In this document: positions 45,347-56,942 of the stretch, in pieces | How positions within the stretch are numbered: position 1 is the stretch's first letter | Layout of the letters: each line of letters begins with the position of its first letter | From: Bacillus sp. F19 | GTDB taxonomy: Bacteria > Bacillota > Bacilli > Bacillales > Bacillaceae | Reading direction: 5' to 3' | DNA length: 64,000 nt | Assembly (NCBI GenBank): GCA_023823795.1 | Contig: CP085710.1 | Span: 3,870,001-3,934,000 of the forward strand | Made by a program: the position numbers and the translations under genes | The notes under the pieces: generated by a model | Told to the model about the DNA's origin: nothing | Database searches by the model: none | What the model saw: the letters and a program-made list of their open reading frames with translations, nothing else

Positions 45347-45382
45347 GAAAAAAAACCGCTGATGCAATATGCTCAAGCGGCT
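45347..45382 (-). terminator. Terminator after fxsA
   Basis: Minus strand GCCGCTTGAGC / GCATCAGCGGT forms a stem followed by T8, directly after the fxsA stop. It also lies just after ytvI. Confidence 0.65.
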
Positions 45383-45769
45383 CTATCGTATGATCGTAAA
45401 TCGATTTTGGTCAATCAGCCTGCTGATCCATTTTTGGAGAAGCGGCTTTACGAATTTCCTTGTTGCCGGTATTAATAAAACAAACCCAGTTAAATCTGTC
45501 AGGAAACCGGGTGATAATAGAAGCAAGCCCCCGACAAGTACACAAAGACCATCGATTATGGCATCACCAGGTATATTCCCAAAGCTTATTTCCCGCTGAA
45601 CTTTTCGGATCGCTTCCATTCCCTGCTTCTTTGCAAGCCATGCTCCAGCTATTCCTGTAGCTATGATCATAAGGATAGTTGGAATGATTCCGATGGTTTT
45701 ACCAGAGAAAAGCAGGATGCCGATTTCACAAGCTGGGATGATAATTAAAAACGGCAGTAAATATCTCAT
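45383..45769 (-). CDS. fxsA: FxsA family membrane protein
   Basis: A 128-aa protein starting MRYLLPFLIIIPACEIGILL, with GIAGAWLAKKQGMEAIRKVQ and DGLCVLVGGLLLLSPGFLTDL; the last block is the FxsA hallmark. Three to four membrane helices and a basic tail. In E. coli its overproduction relieves F-plasmid exclusion of phage T7; the role in Bacillus is unknown. Located between pyk and ytvI. Confidence 0.9.
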   Translation of the reverse strand: MRYLLPFLIIIPACEIGILLFSGKTIGIIPTILMIIATGIAGAWLAKKQGMEAIRKVQREISFGNIPGDAIIDGLCVLVGGLLLLSPGFLTDLTGFVLLIPATRKFVKPLLQKWISRLIDQNRFTIIR

Positions 45770-45817
45770 CTAATGCACCTCATTTTGTCGTATATAAAGA
45801 TTATATGGAATGCATGC

Positions 45818-45851
45818 AAAAAAGAGAAGGAAAAGCCCTTCTCTTTTTTAA
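45818..45851. terminator. Terminator after pyk
   Basis: AAAAAGAGAAGG and CCTTCTCTTTTT pair around a short loop with A and T runs on both sides. Confidence 0.88.
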
Positions 45852-45860
45852 TGTATTTTC

Positions 45861-47621
45861 TTAAAGAACACTTGCATGTCCTTGATAGATGGCACCGCGT
45901 GATCCATCAACTGTAATTTCCTGGCCATCTTTCAGGATAGAAGTTGCACCTTCAACTCCTACAATAACCGGAATTCCAAGGCTCAGGCCAACTACAGCAG
46001 CATGACTTGTTAATCCGCCTTCTTCAGTAATTAATGCTGAAGCTTTCTCTAATGCACCCATCATATCGCGATCTGTACTTTGAGAAACTAAAATAGCACC
46101 CTGAGTCATTTTTGATTCAGCATCAGAAGCTGAGCTTGCTACAACAACTTTGCCAAACGCTGTTTTGCGTCCGATTCCCTGCCCTTTAGCAATCACATCG
46201 CCAACAACATGAACTTTCATTAAGTTCGTTGTGCCAGTTTCGCCGATCGGAATGCCTGCAGTGATGACTATTAAATCACCATGTTTAACAATTCCTGACT
46301 CTAATGACTCTTCTACTGCCTGATCAAGCATTTCATCTGTTGATGTCGCTTTCTCACCATTACGCGGGTAGACTCCCCAAACAAGAGCAAGCTTGCGAGA
46401 TACTGACTCACATGAAGTAACGGCAACGATCGGAGCTTTAGGGCGGTATTTAGAAATCATGCGGGCAGTATGACCGCTCTCAGTTGTTGCTACAATAGCA
46501 GAAGCCTGCAAGTTAAGGCCTGTATGCGCAACCGATTGTCCAATTGAATCCGTAATTGTCATATCAGCCTGTTCACTGCGTTTCGCAAGAATTTGCTTAT
46601 AATCAAGCGCCTGTTCTGCACGTGAAGCAATGTTATTCATTGTTTGAACAGCTTCAACCGGATAAGAACCTGCAGCCGTTTCACCTGATAACATGATCGC
46701 ATCTGTACCGTCAAAAATAGCATTTGCAACGTCACTTGCTTCTGCCCGCGTTGGACGCGGATTGCGCTGCATGCTGTCCAGCATTTGCGTAGCTGTAATG
46801 ACCGGTTTGCCTAAAGCATTGCACTTTTTAATTAGTTCTTTTTGAACCAATGGCACTTCTTCAGCAGGAATTTCAACACCCAAGTCACCGCGTGCAACCA
46901 TTAAACCATCTGAAACCTCAAGAATCTCGTCGATGTTGTCGACACCTTCCTGGTTTTCAATTTTAGGAATGATTTGAATATGGCCTGCATCGTGCTTTTC
47001 AAGCAATTCACGAATTTCAAGAACATCTGCTGCACGCCGTACGAATGACGCAGCGATGAAGTCTACTCCCTGCTCGATTCCAAAAACAATATCATTTGCA
47101 TCTTTTTCTGTGATTCCTGGAAGCTTAACGCTTACGCCTGGAACGTTAACGCCTTTTTTATTTTTTAATGTTCCTGTGTTTAAAACCTTTGTTCTTATTT
47201 CTTTCGCTTCTTTATTCATTTCAAGAACTTCAAGTCCAATCAGTCCATCATCAAGCAAAATGATTGAGCCTGCATGTACATCATTAATTAATCCTTCGTA
47301 TGAGATAGAGAACTTATCAGCAGTTCCAAGCACCTCAGTCATTGAAACGATCACTTCTGATCCTGCAACAAGCTCGATTGCACCTTCCTGCATGGAATGT
47401 GTGCGGATTTCAGGTCCTTTAGTATCCAAAAGGATTGCGATATCCTTATTAAGCTTTCCTGAAGCCTCGCGGATGTTTTTGATTCGTGCTCCGTGCTCTT
47501 CGAAATCTCCGTGTGAGAAGTTTAAGCGTGAAACGTTCATTCCGGCTTCCATTAATTGCGTAAGTTTTTCAACACTTTCACTTGCAGGGCCGATCGTACA
47601 GACTATTTTCGTTTTTCTCAT
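45861..47621 (-). CDS. pyk: Pyruvate kinase with C-terminal PEP-utiliser domain
   Basis: PEP plus ADP to pyruvate plus ATP. The 586-aa protein starts [14 protein letters not shown] and contains [30 protein letters not shown] and [14 protein letters not shown]. After the allosteric C-domain there is an extra PEP-utiliser-type domain ([21 protein letters not shown]) typical of Bacillus/Geobacillus enzymes. ATG 47621 follows GGAGG. 53 bp after pfkA; likely one operon. Confidence 0.97.
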   Translation of the reverse strand: MRKTKIVCTIGPASESVEKLTQLMEAGMNVSRLNFSHGDFEEHGARIKNIREASGKLNKDIAILLDTKGPEIRTHSMQEGAIELVAGSEVIVSMTEVLGTADKFSISYEGLINDVHAGSIILLDDGLIGLEVLEMNKEAKEIRTKVLNTGTLKNKKGVNVPGVSVKLPGITEKDANDIVFGIEQGVDFIAASFVRRAADVLEIRELLEKHDAGHIQIIPKIENQEGVDNIDEILEVSDGLMVARGDLGVEIPAEEVPLVQKELIKKCNALGKPVITATQMLDSMQRNPRPTRAEASDVANAIFDGTDAIMLSGETAAGSYPVEAVQTMNNIASRAEQALDYKQILAKRSEQADMTITDSIGQSVAHTGLNLQASAIVATTESGHTARMISKYRPKAPIVAVTSCESVSRKLALVWGVYPRNGEKATSTDEMLDQAVEESLESGIVKHGDLIVITAGIPIGETGTTNLMKVHVVGDVIAKGQGIGRKTAFGKVVVASSASDAESKMTQGAILVSQSTDRDMMGALEKASALITEEGGLTSHAAVVGLSLGIPVIVGVEGATSILKDGQEITVDGSRGAIYQGHASVL

Positions 47622-47674
47622 TCGATATATTCCTCCTGTTAATAGGTATGAAAACGATACCAAACAGATATCAT

Positions 47675-48892
<1,218 letters not shown>

Positions 48893-48936
48893 AAAAAGAA
48901 ACGTGCTGCCTTCCTGGTTCGAAGGCTACACGTTAA
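48893..48936 (-). terminator. Terminator after accA
   Basis: Minus strand AACGTG..GCCTTC pairs with GAAGGC..CACGTT and is followed by T7. Confidence 0.85.
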
Positions 48937-48937
48937 T

Positions 48938-49915
48938 CTATTTTACCCCAAGTATTTCTCCTGCAAACGAAACTTGACCGATTCTTTTAAACTTTTCATA
49001 ACGATGCTGAACTAATTGAGGTCCATCCAGCTTTAACAATTCTTTAAGGGATGCATGAATGACTTTATCAATATTTTTTGCCTGTTCAGATACATCCCTG
49101 TGTGCGCCGCCTTTGACTTCATTGATAATATGATCGATGACGCCCAGCTTCTTCAGATCAGGTGCTGTGATTTTCATTGTTTCCGCGGCTTTTTTTGCCA
49201 GCCCTGCATCCTTCCATAAAAGAGCAGCTGCTCCTTCTGGCGATATAACAGAGTAAGTGGAGTTCTCAAGCATATGAATATGATTTCCTACTCCCAGCGC
49301 CAGCGCACCGCCGCTGCCGCCTTCCCCAATTACAATACAGATAACCGGAACAGATAATCCAGCCATTTCAAATAAGTTTTTGGCGATGGCTTCGCTTTGG
49401 CCCCGTTCTTCTGCTGCCTTACCGGGATAAGCCCCTTTTGTATCAATAAAGCAGATAATCGGACGGTTGAATTTTTCAGCCTGATGCATTAACCGCAAAG
49501 CTTTGCGGTAGCCTTCCGGATGAGGCATTCCGAAGTTCCGGCGAATATTCTCTTTCGTATCCTTGCCGCGCTGGTGGCCTATTACCGTTACTGGAAGCCC
49601 GTCGTACTTTGCGATGCCCCCTACAATAGCTTCATCGTCGCCGTAGTAGCGGTCACCATGAATTTCAAAGAAATTCGTAAAAAGTTTTTCAATATAATCC
49701 AAAGTTGTCGGGCGGTTAGGATGTCTTGCAATTTGCACTCGATCCCAAGGCTGCAAATTGGTATAAATATCTTTTTCAAGCTTTTCAAGACGGCCCTCAA
49801 GCTTCACAATCTCAGCTGAAAGGTCTACATCGGTATTTTTTGTAAATTCTTTAAGCTCTGAAATTTTCCCTCTTAACTCTGTTACAGGTTTTTCAAACTC
49901 CAGTTCTCCTACCAT
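48938..49915 (-). CDS. accA: Acetyl-CoA carboxylase carboxyltransferase subunit alpha
   Basis: With AccD it transfers CO2 from biotin-BCCP to acetyl-CoA, giving malonyl-CoA. The 325-aa protein contains [35 protein letters not shown] and [15 protein letters not shown], all AccA signatures. It overlaps the accD 3' end by 7 bp, so translation is coupled for 1:1 stoichiometry. Confidence 0.97.
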   Translation of the reverse strand: MVGELEFEKPVTELRGKISELKEFTKNTDVDLSAEIVKLEGRLEKLEKDIYTNLQPWDRVQIARHPNRPTTLDYIEKLFTNFFEIHGDRYYGDDEAIVGGIAKYDGLPVTVIGHQRGKDTKENIRRNFGMPHPEGYRKALRLMHQAEKFNRPIICFIDTKGAYPGKAAEERGQSEAIAKNLFEMAGLSVPVICIVIGEGGSGGALALGVGNHIHMLENSTYSVISPEGAAALLWKDAGLAKKAAETMKITAPDLKKLGVIDHIINEVKGGAHRDVSEQAKNIDKVIHASLKELLKLDGPQLVQHRYEKFKRIGQVSFAGEILGVK

Positions 49916-50772
49916 GATGATCCACCGCCTGACGTATGAAGTTCGAGGATGTTTGAAAGAGTGTCCTTCATATCCAATCGATTAATAACGGCATCAAGCT
50001 GGCCGTGTTTTAAAAGAAATTCTGCCGTCTGAAAATCTTCAGGCAGGTCTTCTCTGATTGTCTGTTCAATAATTCTTCTTCCTGCAAACCCAATCAATGC
50101 ACGGGGTTCTGCAAAATTGTAATCGCCAAGAGAAGCAAAGCTCGCTGAAACTCCGCCTGTCGTCGGATGTGTCATAACAGAGATGATCAAACCTCCGTTA
50201 TTGCTGAACATTTTTAGTGCAGAGCTCGTCTTGGCCATTTGCATTAAACTGAGAACACCTTCCTGCATTCTTGCACCGCCCGAAGCTGTAAAGATGATAA
50301 ATGGCAGCTCACGGTCATTTGCACGCTCTATCGCTCTAGTAATCTTTTCGCCGACAACCGATCCCATGCTGCCCATTCTGAAGCTTGCATCCATGATGGC
50401 AACGACTGTGTGATTGCCGTTTATCGTGCCTTCTCCGGTCACAACCGCTTCATTTAAATTTGTTTTTTTGCGGTCTTTTTCTACTTTTTCCATATAACCT
50501 GGAAAATTAAGCGGATTTTCTGAAACCATTTCTTTATCGAACTCTGTAAATGAATGTTCATCAAATAAGCTTTTAATTCTTTCTCTGGCATTCATGGTGT
50601 GATGATGGCCGCAATTCATGCACACTCTCAAGTTTTTATTCAATTCTTTAGAATACATAATCTTTTTACAGCTAGGACACTTTGTCATTATTCCTTCTGG
50701 AACATCATACTTTGCCTGCTCAGAGGGAATGGATGCATATTTCTTCTTTTTCGAAAATAAATCCTTTAACAA
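49909..50772 (-). CDS. accD: Acetyl-CoA carboxylase carboxyltransferase subunit beta
   Basis: The 287-aa partner of AccA. Near the N-terminus is a four-cysteine zinc ribbon (CPSCKK and CMNCGHH). The crotonase-like core has [19 protein letters not shown] and [12 protein letters not shown]. Operon order accD-accA as in B. subtilis. GGAGGC lies upstream of TTG/ATG; ATG 50772 is kept. Confidence 0.97.
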   Translation of the reverse strand: MLKDLFSKKKKYASIPSEQAKYDVPEGIMTKCPSCKKIMYSKELNKNLRVCMNCGHHHTMNARERIKSLFDEHSFTEFDKEMVSENPLNFPGYMEKVEKDRKKTNLNEAVVTGEGTINGNHTVVAIMDASFRMGSMGSVVGEKITRAIERANDRELPFIIFTASGGARMQEGVLSLMQMAKTSSALKMFSNNGGLIISVMTHPTTGGVSASFASLGDYNFAEPRALIGFAGRRIIEQTIREDLPEDFQTAEFLLKHGQLDAVINRLDMKDTLSNILELHTSGGGSSW

Positions 50773-50960
50773 AACGTTGCCTCCTTTTCTATGAAAATAA
50801 TTCGGTGTCTTTAGAAAGATCGTCTGACTGATTAGAAATGATCTCTTTTAGCCATATCTATCTACTTTAACGAACCATCTTCAATTTTTTTGTAAAAAGG
50901 TGTCATGTCCTATTCGACATTTTCTTTAAACGATCGGAATTCATATTAATTCCAGCATCT

Positions 50961-51037
50961 ATGTCAGCTACAGCGCCTAACTCCTCGGTCAGAGCTTTTT
51001 CTGCCTGTCGGAGCTTGACAAGGCGCTTGCGTTTTTC
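50961..51037 (-). repeat. Truncated hairpin element fused into the regulator 3' end
   Basis: On the minus strand it reads AAAAACGCAAGCGCCTTG ... CTCCGACAGGCAGAAAAAG ... GACCGAGGAGTTAGGCG ... GCTGACAT. The first part is translated as the tail of the GntR protein; the rest is untranslated. Confidence 0.82.
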
Positions 51038-51651
51038 TTATTTGTTAGAGTGTAAAAAGATTCAAAAACCATCTTTTCATCTTTTGAAGCAAGTCCGTCA
51101 ATTATTTTCTCATAAACGATGTCGCTGCCTGAGCCTGAATGATGATCTGTCTGTATTACTTTTAAATACTCATTCAGAACAGACCATATCCGGAGTAAAA
51201 GATAGTTGTCCGACAGCTGCATGAACTTAGCCATAATGTCCATATGTCCCAGGTTCTGCTCCTGAATAGCGATGGCGAGATTCTTTAACTCTTCTTCATT
51301 ATTATCTTTCTCAAGCAATAGCTTTAATGCATTTGATTCCAAAAGAACATTCATTTCAATTAAATCTGCGATAGCATTCTTATCCTGTAAAATAAACGTT
51401 CCGAGAATTTCAACAAGACCATGTTCGCGGAAATTCTTAATATACGTTCCTTCACCGCGTCTTGTTTCAATCATCCCAAGCAGCTCGAGCGCCCGAAGTG
51501 CTTCTCTGACAGATGATCTCCCTGCATTTAAGCGTTCTGCGAGCTCTCGTTCAGATGGTATTTTATCTCCTGCTGATAGACCGTCTTCGTGGATAATGGA
51601 CCTGATTTGACGAAGTATCTCAATATATACTTTCGACTTCGGTTCACTCAC
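50989..51651 (-). CDS. FadR-type GntR transcriptional regulator
   Basis: The 220-aa protein has an N-terminal winged helix (KIPSERELAERLNAGRSSVREALRALELLG, in pieces about 27-56; RRGEGTYI wing). The C-terminal alpha-helical FCD effector domain carries the metal-ligand pattern less clearly. The start is GTG 51651, 11 bp after the malic enzyme stop. The last 16 residues come from a hairpin repeat, so the native C-terminus may have been replaced. A GntR-type palindrome precedes the upstream malic gene, suggesting autoregulation. Confidence 0.88.
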   Translation of the reverse strand: MSEPKSKVYIEILRQIRSIIHEDGLSAGDKIPSERELAERLNAGRSSVREALRALELLGMIETRRGEGTYIKNFREHGLVEILGTFILQDKNAIADLIEMNVLLESNALKLLLEKDNNEEELKNLAIAIQEQNLGHMDIMAKFMQLSDNYLLLRIWSVLNEYLKVIQTDHHSGSGSDIVYEKIIDGLASKDEKMVFESFYTLTNKKNASALSSSDRQKKL

Positions 51652-51661
51652 TGTACACCAC

Positions 51662-52897
51662 TCACTTTGTTTCGATGATCGCTAACTGTTTAGTCTTCTC
51701 AGCTATTTCATTTGGGTCAGCCTTTAATCTTGCCACACCAGTTTCCATCGCCGCTGTAGCTACTGCTGCAGCTACAGCAGGAGCAACACGTGCATCGAAT
51801 GGAGCTGGAATGACATAGTCAGCGGATAATTCTTCTGCGCTTATTAATGAAGCAATCGCTTCTACAGCGGCAATTTTCATTTGCTCGTTAATATGTGTAG
51901 CACGCACATCAAGTGCACCTCGGAAAATTCCCGGGAACGCAAGAACATTGTTGACTTGGTTTGGGAAATCTGAACGGCCGGTGCCAATAACCATCGCTCC
52001 TGCTTCTTTTGCATCACTTGGCATGATTTCCGGTACTGGATTCGCCATCGCGAAAATGATTGGATCGCTTTTCATCGTAGCAATCATTTCTTTTGTTAAC
52101 GCACCCTCAACTGAAACGCCAATAAATACGTCCGCATCTTTAATGACATCTGCCAATGAGCCTTCAGCACGGTCACGGTTCGTAAATTTCGCTACTTCCG
52201 CCTTCACGTTATTCATGCCAAATGAACGTCCTTCAAAGATCGCCCCTTTTGAATCGCACATAATAATATCACGCACGCCATAGCGGTATAAAAGCTTGAT
52301 AATTGCTATTCCTGCTGCACCTGCTCCATTTGCAACCACTTTAATGTTAGACATTTGTTTTCCTGTAAACTTAAGTGCATTCACAAGTCCTGCAACAGTA
52401 ACAATAGCAGTTCCGTGCTGATCATCATGAAAAACAGGAATGTTTGTTTCTTTCTTCAATCTCTCTTCAATAACAAAACAATTTGGTGCTGCAATATCTT
52501 CAAGATTGATGCCTCCGAATGTAGGCTCAAGCAATTTGACCGTTTCTACAATTTTATCCACATCTGTCGTATTCAAACAAATCGGAAATGCATCAACTCC
52601 CGCAAAGCTTTTGAACAGTACCGCTTTGCCTTCCATTACAGGGAGTGCTGCCTCCGGCCCGATATTTCCAAGGCCAAGCACGGCAGTGCCATCTGATACT
52701 ACTGCCACCATGTTGCCTTTCATTGTATAATCGTACACTTTATTTTTGTCGTCATATATTGCCTTACAAGGTTCAGCGACCCCTGGAGAATAAGCTAAGC
52801 TTAAGTCTTTAGCATTTCTGACTGGTACTTTTGATTTTGATTCTAGCTTTCCTTTATGAATTAGATGCATATGTAATGCTTCTTCTCGCAATGACAT
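51662..52897 (-). CDS. ytsJ: NAD(P)-dependent malic enzyme (YtsJ-like)
   Basis: Decarboxylates malate to pyruvate. The 411-aa short-form enzyme has [32 protein letters not shown] (metal site), [13 protein letters not shown] (dinucleotide fold) and [13 protein letters not shown] 52897 follows AAGGAGTGAGAAG; the upstream extension to 52918 crosses the ribosome site. Position before dnaE and after accD matches ytsJ. Followed by a GntR regulator gene that B. subtilis lacks here as far as I recall. Confidence 0.93.
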   Translation of the reverse strand: MSLREEALHMHLIHKGKLESKSKVPVRNAKDLSLAYSPGVAEPCKAIYDDKNKVYDYTMKGNMVAVVSDGTAVLGLGNIGPEAALPVMEGKAVLFKSFAGVDAFPICLNTTDVDKIVETVKLLEPTFGGINLEDIAAPNCFVIEERLKKETNIPVFHDDQHGTAIVTVAGLVNALKFTGKQMSNIKVVANGAGAAGIAIIKLLYRYGVRDIIMCDSKGAIFEGRSFGMNNVKAEVAKFTNRDRAEGSLADVIKDADVFIGVSVEGALTKEMIATMKSDPIIFAMANPVPEIMPSDAKEAGAMVIGTGRSDFPNQVNNVLAFPGIFRGALDVRATHINEQMKIAAVEAIASLISAEELSADYVIPAPFDARVAPAVAAAVATAAMETGVARLKADPNEIAEKTKQLAIIETK

Positions 52898-52925
52898 CTT
52901 CTCACTCCTTAGGGTCATATTGGAG

Positions 52926-52938
52926 GTGGTCTGACCAC
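52926..52938. promoter_or_regulatory. GntR/FadR-type operator before the malic enzyme gene
   Basis: GTGGTC-T-GACCAC is a perfect inverted repeat of the form NTGGTNNNACCAN used by FadR-subfamily regulators. It lies about 10-20 bp after the predicted transcription start. Confidence 0.72.
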
Positions 52939-52953
52939 TCCAGCCAATAATAA

Positions 52954-52981
52954 ATCATAACATATTTTTAGTTATTGTAAA
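52954..52981 (-). promoter_or_regulatory. Sigma-A promoter of the malic enzyme-gntR operon
   Basis: TTTACA (52981-52976), 16-bp spacer, TATGAT (52959-52954) on the minus strand. Confidence 0.65.
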
Positions 52982-53020
52982 GTCTTGTATTTTTTAACTT
53001 ACCGTTTAAATGTGCCGAAT

Positions 53021-56000
53021 CTAATCTTTCACTGCAATATTCTGATTGCCCAAAAGGTCTTTCAGCTCCGATAAACATCGGTCATTCGCATCCACAAAGT
53101 AGTCTCTTGGCAGCTGGACGGTTCTTTTGTCCTTCTCGTAATAAAGAAAAACAGGTGTGCTGCCGCGATGACGTTTGAGAGTATCTTGTACAGTCTGCAG
53201 TTTCCCTTCAGCCAGATGAGTCTCTTCGATTTTAAGGAATAGTGTTTTCGTTCTTTTCTCGAGATCCTGGGTGGTCTCTGCATCAGATATAATCAGCTGC
53301 ATCCGATCGTTGCGATTCTCAATCTTCCCGCTTAGTACAGCGACTTTACCTTGAGAAAAAATATCCCCTGCTTTAGTATAAACAGACGGAAAAGCGACCG
53401 CTTCAAGTTCCCCGCTCTCATCACTTAATGCAAGAAAAGCCATAACTTCGCCTTTTTTTGTCCGGATTGTGCGTATCGCTGTAATAAATACCCCTACCTT
53501 TACCTTTTGATGAAGCAATTGCCGGGCATCACTGATTTTTACAATCCCAAACCGATTAAATAAGTATGAGTGCGCTGATGCAGGATGACTTGAAAAGTAA
53601 AATCCCAGTGCTTCCTTTTCGAATTTAAGCATTTCTTCAATTTTGAACGGTTCAACTTCTATATATTTCGGCTTTATACTGAATTCTTCCTCTTCTAAAA
53701 ATAAATCATATTGATTTTCATCATCTGAAGAAAAAAGGGCAGCATGCTCGATAGCTAAATCAAGACTTGCAAGGAGCGTAGATCTTTCCACCTCAAACTC
53801 ATCCATTGCTCCGGAAAAGACAAGAGATTCCATCACTTTTCGGTTGACGATTTTCGTTGATACCCTCACACAAAAATCAAATAGATCGGTAAATTCCCTT
53901 TTCTTTCTTGCCTGATATATTTCTTTAACAGCATTTGTTCCTACATTTTTAATTGCATTCAGACTAAACCGGATGCTGCCTTTTTCTACAATAAAAGGAT
54001 ATTCGCTCTTGTTAATAGACGGCGGCAAAACAGCCACACCGTGCTGCTTGGCCTCTCTAATATATTGAGCCACTTTTTCATCATTGCCGATCACACTTGT
54101 TAAAAGCGCCGCCATAAAATAAACAGGGTAATGGGCTTTCAAATAAGCAAGCTGAAACGAAATCATGCTGTAGGCAACTGCGTGGCTCCTGTTAAATCCG
54201 TAGTTGGCAAATTTAACAATTAAATCATAAATACTGTTTGCAGAGGCTTCATCATAGCCGTTATCTATGCAGCCTGATACAAAATGCTCTCTTTCCTGAT
54301 CAAGCATTTCTTTAATTTTTTTCCCTACTGCTCTTCTCAATAAATCAGCTTCACCCAAAGAAAACCCAGCCATTTTCGAAGCTATTTCCATGATCTGCTC
54401 CTGATACACGATGACGCCATTGGTTGTCTTTAAGATAGGCTCTAAAGCAGGGTGCGGGTATTCGATCTTTTCTCTGTGATGCTTCCGATTTATAAATAGA
54501 GGAATATTTTCCATTGGACCCGGGCGAAAAAGGGCATTTACGGCCACTATATCCTCAAGATCCGTTGGTTTCAGCCTTCTAAGAACGCTCCGCATTCCAT
54601 CAGACTCCAGCTGAAAGACCCCAGTTGTATCTCCTTGTCCGAGCAGTTCAAATGTTTTTTCATCCTTATATGAAATTTGGGAGAAATCGATTTTCTTTTT
54701 CTCATTCCGTTCAATAAGATTTGTTATTTTTTCGATCAGCGTCAAGTTTCTCAATCCAAGAAAATCCATTTTCAGCAATCCAAGGTCTTCAAGATAATCC
54801 ATCGAAAACTGAGTTAAATAAATCCCATTATGCCCATCCTGTATGGGAATGATGTCCGTTAACGGCTCGCTGCTTAGCACTACCCCGGCAGCATGTGTGG
54901 ATGTATGGCGCGGAAGCCCTTCTATCTTCATGGCCGTTCCATAAATTTTCTTATAAAGATCCGACTCCGAAAGAAGGTTTTGCAGATCTTTGGACTCTGA
55001 ATAAGCCTGCTTTAAAGTCGTACCTGGTTTAGAAGGAATGAGCTTGGCCAGTACATCTGCTTCTTTTGCTGATGCTCCCATGACTCTTCCGACATCCCGA
55101 AGTGACGCTTTAGCTGCAAGCGTTCCGAATGTCACAATTTGAGCAACATGCATGGACCCGTATTTTTCTGCAACATAGGCAATCATTTCATCCCGTTTTG
55201 TATCTGGAAAATCAATATCTATATCGGGCATGTTGATTCGTTCCGGATTTAAAAACCGTTCAAATAAAAGATGGTGCTCTATCGGATCTACATCTGTAAT
55301 CTTTAATACGTACGCTACAAGGGATCCTGCAGCAGACCCCCTCCCAGGCCCCGTCAAAATGTGATGATCGTGGGCATACTTCATAAAGTCCCAAACAATT
55401 AAGAAATAATCACTGAACTTCATTTGTTTAATAACATCCAGTTCATACTCGAGCCTTTTAAAATATGTATCCTTCGCTTCTGAAAAACGGTGTTTCAATC
55501 CTTGCAGGCAGAGTCTCTCCAAATATTCATCAGCGGATTGGCCGCCTGGTGCAGGGTATTTTGGAAGCTGTGTTTTTCCAAGCTCAAGTGATACATTACA
55601 TTCATTTGCAATCTTCAGCGTGTTCTCCAAGGCTTCAGGACAATCTTGAAAAAGTTCAGCCATTTCAGACGGTGATTTAAAGTAATACTGATTCGAAGGC
55701 AATGCATAATCGCTGTCATCTTCCATTTTCGAACCATTTTTAATAGACAGCAAACAATTATGTGCAAAGGCATCCTCTTTTTCTATATAATGAACATCAT
55801 TTGCTGCTACAAGCGGAAGGCCTGTCTGATTGCTTATTTGGAGCAGCTCTTCAGCCATTTTAAGATCCTCTTGAAGGAAATGCTTTTGAACAGATAAATA
55901 AAAGTCTCCTTCATTAAAAAGGCTTCTATATATCTTTAAAATCCTGACTGCTTCTTCACTGTTTCCCTCTTGTATATACTTTTCAGCTAGCCCAGTTCTA

Positions 56001-56383
56001 CCAGGGGTAAAAGCCATTAAACCGCCGCTGTATGATTTCAGCCATCTGCTCTTAATTCCTTCAGGCGATTTTGTTTGAAGAACACTGCTGATTTTCAATA
56101 GATTCCGGTAGCCATCGTTATTTTTCGCAAGCAATACCAGCGGATACCCTGTACTTTCACCGGTCTCTTCTAAGATGACTGAAGCCGTCAGTCCGATAAT
56201 CGGCTTTATGCCGTGTTTTTTGCATTGTTTATAAAAAGCAACCGCTCCATACATCGTGTGAAAATCTGTAATAGCGAGAGCCTTTAATTGAAATGATTCA
56301 GCTTTTTCAATTAACTTGTTAATTCTTGCTGAACTATTCAGCAGACTGTAGGCACTTTGAACTTGAAGGTGAACAAATGGCAA
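53021..56383 (-). CDS. dnaE: DNA polymerase III alpha subunit DnaE
   Basis: Essential second replicative polymerase of Firmicutes, extending RNA primers on the lagging strand. At 1120 aa it has the PHP domain (HLQVQSAYSLLNSS, LAITDFHTMYG), the Pol C catalytic core with GPGRGSAAGSLVAY and PDIDIDFPDTKRDEM (catalytic Asp triad region), the thumb and fingers (FRPGPMENIPLF, YQEQIMEIASKMAGFSLGEA), a helix-hairpin-helix and a C-terminal OB domain. No intein or frameshift is seen. Confidence 0.97.
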   Translation of the reverse strand: MPFVHLQVQSAYSLLNSSARINKLIEKAESFQLKALAITDFHTMYGAVAFYKQCKKHGIKPIIGLTASVILEETGESTGYPLVLLAKNNDGYRNLLKISSVLQTKSPEGIKSRWLKSYSGGLMAFTPGRTGLAEKYIQEGNSEEAVRILKIYRSLFNEGDFYLSVQKHFLQEDLKMAEELLQISNQTGLPLVAANDVHYIEKEDAFAHNCLLSIKNGSKMEDDSDYALPSNQYYFKSPSEMAELFQDCPEALENTLKIANECNVSLELGKTQLPKYPAPGGQSADEYLERLCLQGLKHRFSEAKDTYFKRLEYELDVIKQMKFSDYFLIVWDFMKYAHDHHILTGPGRGSAAGSLVAYVLKITDVDPIEHHLLFERFLNPERINMPDIDIDFPDTKRDEMIAYVAEKYGSMHVAQIVTFGTLAAKASLRDVGRVMGASAKEADVLAKLIPSKPGTTLKQAYSESKDLQNLLSESDLYKKIYGTAMKIEGLPRHTSTHAAGVVLSSEPLTDIIPIQDGHNGIYLTQFSMDYLEDLGLLKMDFLGLRNLTLIEKITNLIERNEKKKIDFSQISYKDEKTFELLGQGDTTGVFQLESDGMRSVLRRLKPTDLEDIVAVNALFRPGPMENIPLFINRKHHREKIEYPHPALEPILKTTNGVIVYQEQIMEIASKMAGFSLGEADLLRRAVGKKIKEMLDQEREHFVSGCIDNGYDEASANSIYDLIVKFANYGFNRSHAVAYSMISFQLAYLKAHYPVYFMAALLTSVIGNDEKVAQYIREAKQHGVAVLPPSINKSEYPFIVEKGSIRFSLNAIKNVGTNAVKEIYQARKKREFTDLFDFCVRVSTKIVNRKVMESLVFSGAMDEFEVERSTLLASLDLAIEHAALFSSDDENQYDLFLEEEEFSIKPKYIEVEPFKIEEMLKFEKEALGFYFSSHPASAHSYLFNRFGIVKISDARQLLHQKVKVGVFITAIRTIRTKKGEVMAFLALSDESGELEAVAFPSVYTKAGDIFSQGKVAVLSGKIENRNDRMQLIISDAETTQDLEKRTKTLFLKIEETHLAEGKLQTVQDTLKRHRGSTPVFLYYEKDKRTVQLPRDYFVDANDRCLSELKDLLGNQNIAVKD

Positions 56384-56438
56384 TCTATGTTCCCATCCTT
56401 TCTGACAGCTGTATATTGTATAAAATTTTGTTCATCTA

Positions 56439-56488
56439 TGTCTAGCTCCACCGCCTGATTCCTCGGGTCAGATCGGCTCCGCTTTTCT
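56439..56488 (-). repeat. Short hairpin element upstream of dnaE
   Basis: Minus strand GAAAAGCGGAGCCGATCTGA joined directly to CCGAGGAATCAGGCGGTGG and AGCTAGACA. Both terminal arms are kept and the middle is missing. Confidence 0.75.
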
Positions 56489-56603
56489 TACAATCTCATA
56501 GTAATATTATATTCCTGTTTGAAAAGTGACACAAATTGAAGATTTCTCATCACATACTTCCCTCTGTTTGTCCATATACATGTTAGTAAGGGGATGATGA
56601 AAA

Positions 56604-56942
56604 ATGGAGGTTAAAGAAGCTTTTATACCAGCCTTTATTAATAGTTATTTTATAGCGCTCGGAGTAATCTTAGGCGGTTCAATCATCGGCGGCGTAGGAG
56701 CATACTTAGCCGGAGAGCCTCCTCTGTCAACGATTTACAGTCTTGCAAACAGATTGAAAATTTGGGCGCTTGTCGCTGCTATCGGCGGTACGTTTGATAC
56801 GTTTTACAGCTTTGAAAGAGGATTTTTTGAAGGTGAAACACGTGATGTCATCAAACAGATTCTGCTTATTATCTCAGCAATGGGCGGGGCACAGACAGGC
56901 TGGCTTCTTATTTCATGGCTGACTCAGGAGCAGCCGCAATGA
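56604..56942 (+). CDS. ytrH: Sporulation membrane protein YtrH
   Basis: A 112-aa protein with two to three membrane segments (AFINSYFIALGVILGGSIIGG at the start, IKQILLIISAMGGAQTGWLL at the end) and GTFDTFYSFERGFFEGE between. It matches B. subtilis YtrH, a sigma-E mother-cell protein needed for efficient sporulation. The next gene overlaps by 4 bp. A CATATACAT sequence about 25 bp upstream could be a sigma-E -10, but I see no good -35. Confidence 0.88.
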   Translation: MEVKEAFIPAFINSYFIALGVILGGSIIGGVGAYLAGEPPLSTIYSLANRLKIWALVAAIGGTFDTFYSFERGFFEGETRDVIKQILLIISAMGGAQTGWLLISWLTQEQPQ

